A stretch of 64,000 nucleotides of DNA, taken from positions 372,001-436,000 of the forward strand of contig JAJTUP010000051.1 of assembly GCA_021399435.1 (NCBI GenBank), written 5' to 3'. Source of the DNA: Diaporthe sp. PMI_573. Taxonomy: Eukaryota; Ascomycota; Sordariomycetes; Diaporthales; Diaporthaceae. A program made the translations under genes and the position numbers. How positions within the stretch are numbered: position 1 is the stretch's first letter; every line of letters begins with the position of its first letter. The notes beneath the pieces are model-generated. The model saw only the letters and a list, made by a program, of their open reading frames with translations, did no database searches and had not been told where the DNA came from. Shown in pieces: positions 55,567 through 64,000 of this stretch.

Positions 55567-57636
55567 TCTAGTACGGAAAGTTTTAGAGATGAAGTTTTGT
55601 GAAAGTTGTTTGCAAGAGTAACAGCAAGCGTTAAAATCCTCGCGAGGAGCTGGATGCCAGCAGAACAGATCGCGTCTGGAGCTCTTATACTAGATAGATG
55701 TTATGCCATTACCCTCGCTACATTGGACTCAGCGATAGTCCCGGCTTGTTTTTTTGACGCCGCTATTGTCATACAATGCGGGGGACGCTGTGCACATACG
55801 TCCCACACCTGGGCATGTCAGCACACCTTCTTCTCTGGGCAATTGGTAGGGTTATCTCAGCGAATCTGCGGTGAGAGCAGCTTGTCAGCAGACACGGCCA
55901 AGGCGTACTAGGTCAATGTTGGCCTGAAAGTACAGACGCCATGATTGGCAAGGGAAGTAAACAAGTTGCACGAGACATGCTTCCAAGGCTGGCCAAGGCC
56001 ACCGTTGCGTGGTGTTGCATGCCAGATCAGCGTGGGCCACTTACATCGCGCGGGGTTTCGCGGGGAAAGCTGCCTACGTAGCGGAGCACCATGGGATCCT
56101 TCAATGGTTGGCAGAGAAAGATACGGTTATATAACGCTATTATTAACCTTATATATAAGCTTAGGGCTACTGAAGAGTAGTTGGAAGGCTGAGTAGATAG
56201 TAATAAATAGTTGATAAAAAAAACATAGTATGGCTGAAGCCATAAGTGTATAGAGACATTAAGTATATATATAAAGGCTTGAGCTCAAATGGGTCTCGAT
56301 TCCAGCATAAACGAGAACCTCTGAAAAGCTCGCTTAATTTTGCCCATAGAGCTGCAGGATGATCGTAGCTTCAGACAATCCGATCATCAGGCCGTCAGCG
56401 GTGTCACCTCCACGCCCGGGTGGCTTCCTCCACAAGCTATGATTTGCTATGATTTGCTATGGTCTTCAACCTGAAGCGGTGTGCTCAATAAATGATCATT
56501 TTAAGGAAATATCCGAGCTTCCAAACCACGAGAAATTCATTCTTCGGCGAGTCGGTCTGCTTTTTCTTCGGTATATCAATCTTGGAGTTGCTCAACTCAA
56601 CCGGGAACCAGCGACCCGTGAAGAAGGCTCACAACAATGAACACATTGGACAGCTCCCTCATCCTCGCCCTTCTTCATCTTGCTGATCGCTACGGATAGC
56701 TCTTCATCCTATATTGACGCCCCTTATCCGTCCAATGAAGCCCTCGTCGGGGTCTCATATCCGCGGATGTCTACTGATTGGTCTCCCTGTCATAACAAGC
56801 CCAATAAATGCCATGTATATTTCTATGAAGACTCTGCCTTTGGGCCCCCTCTAGTCAGGTCGAAGATACCCATGCCCGGGGTCGCCGCGCATGAGTGGCC
56901 AGATGCCCAGCCCAGCCCGAGAGATGTTGCGCAGTGCCAGGCACTATTGGCCTGGCCTTGCATCGTCTGGTCCGGGTTAAGTCTGCTTTTGTCATTGTGG
57001 GCTGCGAATAGAGATACAGTGGCAGGTGCTCTTGCCGATTGGCGGTATCATACAAGGGAGCCACCCCTTAAATCCGGGTACTGGTGCTTGAGGAGGGAGG
57101 TGACAGGTGCTCTGGTGGGATGGGGATGTCTCTTTCTGAGGACAACTCTCCAGATACGTGCCACTGGTGGTTGAGACTTCCGACAAGAAAGGTTATCAAC
57201 TAAAATTTGGTCTGGCAGGAAATCAGTCCCATGTAGCATGTGGGCTGCAACGATCATAGGGGGGGGGGGGTGACCAACTATGCATGTGGACTGTCAAGGT
57301 GAGTATGTAACCACTTGAGTGCTTGGCCTACATAAAAGCGATCCACCCCATACCAAGCCGTTAACCTGACGCAAGCTTAGAAATTAATCAGCTTGATGAC
57401 AGCAAAATTCAAGGCCCACTAGTATCCCGGCACATCGCATCTGCCTGCAAGCCCAATGTGGACTTTCCACGTGGTTTACTTGGAGAAAGTGAGCAGCAAT
57501 CCCGCTGGATACGACTAGTAGTGTGGCCAATAATTTCATTCCATACTCCCAGATATGCGGTGAGTAGTGCTATCGAATGCAGATGCTAATACCGTACGCC
57601 CCATGATGCCCACCCAAATATTAAACCCTCAGCTTC
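55567..57636. other. Gene-poor interval with AT-rich patch
   Basis: About 2 kb. A patch around 56140-56280 is AT-rich and frame-poor. A plus-strand frame at 56680-57174 (164 codons) contains a hydrophobic stretch (WPCIVWSGLSLLLSLWAA), but no family signature and its start lies in low-quality context. I leave it unannotated as a gene. Confidence 0.35.
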
Positions 57637-58362
57637 TTAGCCGATGTTGGACATCAAGGCCTCCTTCTGCGCTGCTTCCCTCTTGGCCTTCCTCTTGGCC
57701 GCACCCTCGCGGAAAGCACAGATGAAGACACCACCGAAAGCAAGGACTGCCGCGACGGCGAGCGTCGTACCGACGATGGCACTCGAAAGGCCAATATTGA
57801 CGCTACTTGAAGAACTCGTCGACGTGGCCGAGGCCGACGATGTTGTCGATGTAGAGGTCGTAGATGACGAGGTGGTGCTTGTTGCTGTCGTAGACGAGGT
57901 TGCGGATGTGGAGGCAGACGAGGACGTGCTAGTAGAGGTCTCTGAGGAGGTTGATGAAGTGGATGTAGCCGATGCACTCGTGCTCTCCTCGCTTGTGGTT
58001 GTGCTGTCCGCCCGCTTGTTGCGGGCGTGGAATCTCCGCCGGAGCTCCCCCTCGTCGTCCGGATGTGTGTCGCCTCCCGATGTGGACGCCATTTGGCACT
58101 TCTCTGTGATCCACAACGCGTTCTCCGCCTCGTCCTCGGTGCAGCCGGCCGCCTCCAGGCACGTCCCAAGGAGTTCTGCGTCGACGTTCTCAATGGCTAT
58201 GCAGCGCGTCATTATCGAGCTGTCTGCGCATGATAGGTCTGACACGATGTTTGCCAGGCATCCTCTGCCCATCAGCCGCGAAGGGGCTGTTGTCGCGGGA
58301 GTTGTGAGGAGCAGGGCGACGGCCACGTGGGCGAGGTTTTCTCGTATGCTGAAGGAACCCAT
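57637..58362 (-). CDS. Membrane-anchored Ser/Thr-rich surface protein (241 aa)
   Basis: Single exon from MGSFSIRENLAHVAVALLL, a likely signal peptide. The exposed head has a set of cysteines (GCLANIVSDLSCADSSIMTRC, LGTCLEAAGCTEDE, EKC), then a charged linker and a stalk of about 70 Ser/Thr residues with Ala (likely O-mannosylated). One membrane helix (IVGTTLAVAAVLAFGGVFIC) and a strongly basic cytosolic tail (KRKAKREAAQKEAL) follow. This is the layout of fungal wall-stress sensors (Mid2/WSC-like) and of SKG6-type surface proteins. The Cys pattern is not that of a WSC or CFEM domain that I recognise. Function unknown, inferred surface sensing or adhesion. Confidence 0.75.
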   Translation of the reverse strand: MGSFSIRENLAHVAVALLLTTPATTAPSRLMGRGCLANIVSDLSCADSSIMTRCIAIENVDAELLGTCLEAAGCTEDEAENALWITEKCQMASTSGGDTHPDDEGELRRRFHARNKRADSTTTSEESTSASATSTSSTSSETSTSTSSSASTSATSSTTATSTTSSSTTSTSTTSSASATSTSSSSSVNIGLSSAIVGTTLAVAAVLAFGGVFICAFREGAAKRKAKREAAQKEALMSNIG

Positions 58363-61300
58363 TGTGTAGTTGGTGTGATTGGTTCCGGTCACTGGGGACG
58401 GGATAAGGTGAGGAAGGTTTGGTTTAAAGAGATAGATGTCGGTCGACTCGGTTGTAAGATTGTTGAAACGCTCGCGGCAACTTTGGCGAAGCAAACGAGT
58501 GACGATTAAGCAAACAAGTAACTGAAATGGGTATCACAATGACAAGTAGTAGATAGTGAGATGCAGTAGTGTAACAGTTAAAACCACCACAGGCTGACAA
58601 GATGCTTTTAAGAGATTTCCCCAGCCCTCAGCTGGAGGGTCTGTGTCATGGAGAGCACCTAGTCAGATAGCGTCACTCGACGCCGGCGAACAGGTCACCA
58701 ACAAGAACAAGCCCCCCAAGTCCGGGTCCGCCTCCACCGCGCAAATGGCAGAGCCACAGCTATATGGTCCATTTTCAAGACTGCGCCCCCCCGGCATGCG
58801 ACCACTTTGGCGTGTGACGAGGCCCAAGGTCCGTCCCATGTGGGCGAGGGAGGCTGAAGGAGTGGACAGCTGAAGGGCCGTCGGCATGTGGGGGAGAAGA
58901 TGTGCACTCCGGGTTCCCGCATTTTACACGTTAGGCTTTCTCAGCACCCCCGGTTATAATTAGGGTCCGAGATCTCCGCGAAAAGGGCAGGGCCACGCGC
59001 AGCGACGCGACGACTGTCTCCACTCTGTCCCACCACATGCCGGTCTGACGGGTGGTCATTGGCAGGGGATTTGTCGATGGTTGCGTGAGGCGCCACAAGC
59101 GTTACGTGTATCGAGAAATTTCCACTTCGCACTTTGTCCGTGAGCTGAAGGTGAGGACCGTAGGGGGTTTTGGGCCGGATGGTTAAAGCACATAAAGGAG
59201 AAGCGACAGCCCTACCCTTATGGTACTCCTGTCAAACGATTGCCGCTGGTCAAGCATGAAGGGGTCCCGACTGCCACACTAGTCTCGGCAATCGCCGCGC
59301 ATGGATCATGGATAAACATTTAAGTAAGCGCGACGGTCTCCCAACGGTCTCTCACGGCTAGAGGTGCCGGTTTCTCACTTGCCTGACTCGCCACAAGAAT
59401 AACCACCCTGGGGCATTCACTTGACAGGCCTGGGCTGGCCTGGATCAAAGCCTCAAGCCAGACTGCATCGGGCCTGCCAAGAGTGCTGTGCTGGCTTCCG
59501 TGCCCAAGATGGCATGACTGCGCGAAAGCACGACGGCGAGGCAGCTTACTGCGGTAGAGAGGTCGGTATCGTTCCGAGATGTGTCGGAGTTCCGAACCTT
59601 TTGGTCCCACTAAAACCAGCCAGATACAACTATCATCAAAGACAGCCAGCGTCAATCCACTTGCGCAAAGCGAGTTATTTTGGTCGTTGCCCACAGACGC
59701 TCATTTCACAGTCTCTATTTCGTTGGGTAAAGCAGGATCATGACCATTGGCGAGTAATTCACGGTGGATATTGTACAGGGACAACAGGCGGCGTAGCCCA
59801 ACACTTGAAGCTCACGATACATACCAGCGAAATGGCTCTTGAGAATCGACCTTTTGCCACAAACTCACTGGACCTCCGTCTCGACAGCGGGCGCCGGCAT
59901 GGGCGACAATCCTGCTTTGGATTTGGACGTTAGGGAACGAGCTAGTCTATTGAGGCGTATTTCGGCGAGAAACGGCGGCTCAGCACGCCATTACTTCGAC
60001 CTCAACGATGCTTTGGAAACATTGTACCCTCATAACTCCATGGTGATCTTGTGACATACCTCGCGGAATAGAAGTCCATCAACCTGAAGATGGTACTTGA
60101 GCCGGGGAAGTCCAGGGAAACTTTGTTCTTCTTGACATATCCGGAGTCATTGGCCTCTATGGAATGCGTTGTCAAAACTCCAGTCTTTGGACCCAACACC
60201 GAGCATCTTCATTGATTTTTCATGGAGGCAATCTAAGACGGTAATGAGTAAGAGAGCGAAACGGCTCCCGGGAGTCTGCTGACACAAAGCCCAACCCAAG
60301 TTGATCGACCGCATCGATTCTACGGCCGAGATTCTAGAGGTGCCCCCACGAATTCTGCTTTCTGCACCAAAATCAGGCATCCTGTATCCAGGCCCTTGAT
60401 CCTGCTACATCACCAGGTGCTCTCTCTTTCCAAGGTCAACACTAAAAATGCGGGTATGGCATACCTGTAGGGTCTCGGGCCAACACGGGCAAACTCTGAT
60501 GAATGGCTATGAGTGTCGGATAAAATCACCCTCAGGGCGGCTGAACCACACATACTGTCCTGAGTGTGGCCTCCTTCACAAAGGCCATAATTTTCTGACC
60601 TGGACAGGTCGGAAGAAAAAGGATCCTGATGCCCCGGTGACGTGCATTGATCGGCTGAATAATCCGTCTCATGATAGCTGAACCATCATGAGTATCCTGA
60701 TATTTGCAGAAGGCTTCGGCGGTGGGGCCTAGTGATTGGGTTTCACTGGCCAACACGCCGAGGACACTGCAAACAGCCCTACAGACTCATGCATCGTTGC
60801 CAAAAGCGACTTGTAGTATCTCTGTTAGATTTTCTTTTGGTATAATCTACAGTGTTTTAAGCGCGGACCGATTTATGTTCAGGACGTTCCCTTCAAGCAG
60901 CTCCCCCGTCCACGGTGTCTTCCTCCCTTCACATTCGCGGGCTGATGGGACCAATTCCTTTTGATTTCATCAGTGTCCGACAGTGGGTGGTCTCTCACCA
61001 AACCAGAGTAACTTTTAAAAACCTGTCTCGACATCCAAAATTGGTCAGGCGGATTCGAGTAACCACTCAACATAATTATGACTACTCCCTATGCTCGAAG
61101 ATGAATTCAAATGCGGGGCAAGAGAGATCAATGGCAGTGTTCCTAACTTTCAGGACAAGGGTTTCATCAGCCCATAGTTAGGGTGGGTTTTCGTCGCTGA
61201 GGGACGTGTTCTAGAAAGTTACACATGTGGCAGTGCTCGCAAGTTTTTAATATGTCCATTGTTTTTGGCCCCAGCGCATGCCGGCTGGTCAGACTTGCAC

Positions 61301-61965
61301 AACACTGGACAGCCTGATCCGGCTCTTCGCATTGCCATGAAGCTTCCACGGGTTGAGTCATCTGGCTGCACAGGAGAGCAACAAAAATAGTCTCCATCAC
61401 ACCACATGAAATGGACCCAGGTGCTAGTATTCTTGCGTCAGGAGTCAATGACGCCCCCGCCCCCAGCAATGAAAGAACCACCGCACTGAACTGGAAGTGT
61501 CGGCAACCAGACACAAGCTGCATCCCATACACCTTGGGTGCCAAACATGGCTTCTCGGTGGCCGTGGATCCTATCAGCCAGTGTTGCGGAATGCGGTAAC
61601 TTCCTCAATATTTGTCCCACACACCAACAACGGTTGGTCGAGCCTGTGCGACAGTCAGTCCCCTGCCTGTGAGACCCGGCGGCTCGGGTCAACCACATTC
61701 GTTCCACATGCGTGCTCATAGCGTCGACCTCGATGCTTCACGTCATGCGCGGGACATGCAAGCGGATCCACCCCCGATGAATTCATTCCACACAGCGTGA
61801 GCTCTGCTGTGAGGCACTTGTGCATAGCACTTCTGTAGGCACCCATGGTTCTTTTTGGGTTGTTTCCTCTCCAAGCCCGCTTGTTGGGGTTCCCGGGAGT
61901 TAGGGGCGGGCCATTCGGACGTTGGTGCTGATAGCTTGCAACGCAGATGAGCGGGGGGATCCTCC
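58363..61965. other. Gene-poor interval, no supported gene
   Basis: About 3.6 kb. Frames at 59421-59933 (+) and 60448-60681 (+, with the ribbon-like YCPECGLLHKGH) have no family I recognise. On the minus strand 61167-61523 has a hydrophobic start (FSAVVLSLLGAGAS) and ten cysteines; it is discussed as a weak candidate. Nothing else is supported. Confidence 0.35.
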
Positions 61966-62594
61966 CTAAGGCTCCTCGTCGTCATCCTCGTCCATGCCAT
62001 CCGCAAGCTCGTCCTGATCCTGTTCCTGGTCCTCGTCGTCATCCTCGTCCCCGTCCAGCTTGGGGATATGCACCACAAACGCCGGGGCATCGTCCGCCTC
62101 GTCCGCGTCGCGCACAACAAACGCCACCATGTCATTATTCCTGAGTCCCTTGCTGGCGGGTGTCTCGCCGCCCTTGATTCGGAGGTTCTTCCATCCCTTG
62201 CTGTCGTCGTGGGGGTCCTTCAGGACGCCGTATGCGATGTGGTAGTCTTCGTCTTCGGATGGGAGGGGCGTGGGCAGGTCTTCGATGCTGGGGCGGAGGC
62301 CGTCTGGGTGGCGGTCCTGGAGGACGGAGAAGAGTTCTGCCGTGAGCTCGGAGAAGGGGGCGAGAGGGTCGACGAGAAGGAAGATCGTGTGGACGCCGTA
62401 CTTTAGGCGTAGGGAGATGGGCATATCTGGCGGATCCTCCAGTACAACTTCTCGCTTGGGTGCCTGCTTGGGTGGCTGTTTGACTTGAGGTTAGCGAATA
62501 CCTTAACCCTCCTGGGAGGGTGACTTGTTGGCAGCTTTAAGAGTCACGAGAAGTCGCGTGAAGTCGCGTCTCTTGAACAGTGACCACTTACCAT
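61966..62594 (-). CDS. Conserved fungal hypothetical protein with ATG-only first exon (170 aa)
   Basis: Two exons: 62594-62592 (just ATG) and 62475-61966 (510 nt), separated by a 116-bp GT-AG intron (ATG|GTAAGT ... AAACAG|CCA). The protein starts MPPKQAPKREVVLEDPPDM, then MPISLRLKYGVHTIFLLVDP and PFSELTAELFSVLQDRHPDG. The end is highly acidic (DGDEDDDEDQEQDQDELAD). I know this family only as a conserved hypothetical of ascomycetes; the fold from PISLRLKYG to the strands NNDMVAFVV looks ubiquitin-like in length and pattern, but this is a guess. Start choice: an in-frame ATG at 62424 (MPISLRL) would give a shorter form. Confidence 0.72.
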
Positions 62595-63081
62595 CTTGAC
62601 CGTGATCCAGTGAGTAGATCAACTTGGGTATTCCAGAAGAGGCAGTCCAGTTGATGAGAAGAGGACGTCGGGGAGAATACGGACACGCGAGACCAGGCAG
62701 ACCCAAAAGCGAGCGAGTGAAGGGAGGCAGAAGTTCAGAAAGTGACGTTGGAGACAATGAATTCCACTCGGCTCAGCCTAGCGCGGGGCAAATTCCGCGT
62801 TGAAGGACAGGCAGCAGGAGCTTGGGCCGCCTGGAAGTTTTAGTGGGGCTCCCCGGCACATATGTACCCAGGTACCTCCCAGTTGGAGAGAGGAAATCAG
62901 AGGAAATCAGATGCCCCTCAAGATGCACTTTCAATCTGGTGATTTCTCTGCATCTGCCGCCCTCAACTTGCCCCATTAATAACCCTACCACGGGCTCAAA
63001 CTGACCTTGTTTGACTGAGACAACTCTCTCCACCATTTACACTTCACCTTGCAGCCTGCACAAGCTCGAGAAGCAAGCATC
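62595..63081. promoter_or_regulatory. Bidirectional promoter interval
   Basis: Two divergent starts lie 487 bp apart. The stretch contains GAGGAAATCA in tandem (about 62890-62910) and several GGnACATnTGT-type palindromic pieces near 62860. No gene is seen in it. Confidence 0.4.
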
Positions 63082-63806
63082 ATGGGCCGCCCTCCGAGGA
63101 CGAAGGAGGAGCTTGAGGCCTTCATGGCCAGGCCTCCAGTCGACTACCAAGAGCGCCGTCGGATCGCACTCGAGAACAGTCGCCTGAGTATGATGGCTCC
63201 TACGAGAATATTGCTGGCCGCAGTGTCCTCTTTCGGTGTTGGCACGTCGCTGGGCATGGCCCAAGGGAGCAAGATGGCCGGCCTGCAGTTCCGTGCCGAG
63301 CACGCCCACAAGCTGCCCACCACGCCCACCGGCTGGTTCATGTACCACAAGAGCAAGAACTACAACATGGCCAGAGGAGCTCTCAAGGAGGGTCTGAGGA
63401 TGGGCTTCAAGGTGTCCTTCTGGACCACCGCCATGTTCGTTGTCGAGGATATGTACGACGAGCACCGCCAGTCCAAGGACTTTGTCAACACCGTGCTGGC
63501 TTCCCTGACTGTCGCCGGTGGATTCAGCCTGTGGAGTACGCATCGAAACAACATTTCCTTGTTTGATTTGTCTTCTGACATGACTCCTGCTGGATGCGGA
63601 TGATCTGCTAACCGCCTGTGCCGTCTGCAGATCGGTTCAGTCTCCCCATGACCGCCCGAACTACGAAGACCGCCCTCGCCGTCGGACTTGTCTTTGGCGG
63701 ACTCCAAGACGCTGCCGGTGCAGCACGAGGTCGACCAATTGGCTATATCGACTGGATCAAAAGGCGGGTTCGAGGACAGAGCAGCGGACTGGAACAGAAG
63801 CTGTGA
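63082..63806 (+). CDS. Tim17/22/23-like mitochondrial membrane protein (209 aa)
   Basis: Two exons: 63082-63535 and 63631-63806 (630 nt), with a 95-bp intron. It starts MGRPPRTKEELEAFMARPPV, then hydrophobic or Gly-rich segments spaced like the Tim17 family: LLAAVSSFGVGTSLGMAQGS, ARGALKEGLRMGFKVSFW, LASLTVAGGFSLWNRF, TTKTALAVGLVFGGLQDA, with GxxxG packing motifs. Inner mitochondrial membrane proteins of this fold include import channel subunits and complex I assembly or accessory proteins. The N-terminus is highly conserved in ascomycetes from what I know; specific role not assigned. Confidence 0.78.
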
Positions 63807-64000
63807 ACCGCCCGCGCCGCAACCCACTTCTTATCCAACGCCGCCAAGGTTCCGAATAAAAAAAGTCTCCTTCAACAAGCAACATGTGGAACTGATCACT
63901 GATCAGACGCGGGCCACGCTGTTGACGTGCAGAAGCATCATGGTCCCTACCGATCTCGGACATGGGGCAACCTTTGCTCTCGGCTTTCCAAGGCTGAAGG
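63807..64000. other. 3' flank to window end
   Basis: Probably the 3' flank of the Tim17-like gene. Contains an AATAAA-like element (CGAATAAAAAAAG) at about 63855, a plausible polyadenylation signal. Confidence 0.45.

Noticed and set aside
56286..56310. GGTCTCGATTCC resembling a tRNA T-arm
   Set aside because: No matching acceptor, D or anticodon stems could be folded around it.
57644..58369. Plus-strand frame of 241 codons over the Ser/Thr-rich surface protein
   Set aside because: Antisense shadow of a Ser/Thr/Ala repeat, giving an artificial Val/Asp/Glu-rich protein.
59421..59933. Plus-strand frame of 170 codons
   Set aside because: No signal peptide, domain or supporting splice site; overlapped by an equally long frame on the other strand.
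60448..60681. Short frame with YCPECGLLHKGH, zinc-ribbon-like
   Set aside because: Only one CxxC pair, no partner pair at a suitable distance, and no gene context.

Overview
The window is nuclear DNA from a filamentous ascomycete (Pezizomycotina, most likely a Sordariomycete). The genes have many short GT-AG introns (mostly 44-118 bp) and belong to typical mould families: NACHT-WD40 receptor, DHA1 MFS, GMC oxidoreductase, GH3, GT32, Clr5, 2EXR-type and SET-TPR proteins. The repeats carry the marks of repeat-induced point mutation (RIP): AT-rich, C-to-T/G-to-A differences, and Gln codons turned into stops. I derived splice models by hand. Sixteen models are presented as intact; for the spliced ones the exon lengths sum to a whole number of codons. 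I saw no tRNA, rRNA or CRISPR.

Region 1 (1-12.1 kb) is repeat-rich and gene-poor. It holds a transposase C-terminal relic (1-513), an inverted-repeat element invaded by a second repeat (915-2065), a faint reverse-transcriptase relic (7.9-8.2 kb), a decayed pogo/Fot1-type transposase on the minus strand (8.64-9.71 kb), an 18-bp tandem repeat, a CA microsatellite, an AT-rich block and a near 1-kb palindromic foldback element (11.1-12.1 kb).

Region 2 (12.7-31.7 kb) holds a frameshifted CorA-like pseudogene, an amidase (9 introns), a DHA1 drug:H+ antiporter, a fructosamine-kinase-like protein without its catalytic Asp, a 1623-residue hydrolase-NACHT-WD40 receptor (NLR), a GT32/OCH1-like mannosyltransferase, and a membrane-anchored pepsin-fold protein without catalytic Asp motifs. 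A stub of a second NLR 3' end follows at 31.4 kb.

Region 3 (31.9-40.1 kb) holds an intact GMC oxidoreductase next to a damaged wax-synthase-type acyltransferase and a damaged P450, which looks like a decaying metabolic cluster. A SET-TPR gene with two apparent single-base frame lesions follows, lying between two related direct repeats.

Region 4 (40.3-64 kb) is calmer: a Clr5-domain protein, a LPxELR-type protein, a secreted alpha/beta hydrolase whose expected catalytic His is Glu, two tandem 2EXR-type paralogues, a secreted GH3 beta-glucosidase beside a hexose-type MFS transporter (plausible sugar release and uptake pair), a Ser/Thr-rich surface sensor-like protein, and a divergent pair of conserved fungal genes (one with an ATG-only first exon, one Tim17-like) sharing a 487-bp promoter.

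The most noteworthy signals are several enzyme-fold proteins lacking key catalytic residues around the NLR, the duplicated NLR tail, and the decaying GMC/acyltransferase/P450 block. I cannot claim a proven new system from sequence reading alone.
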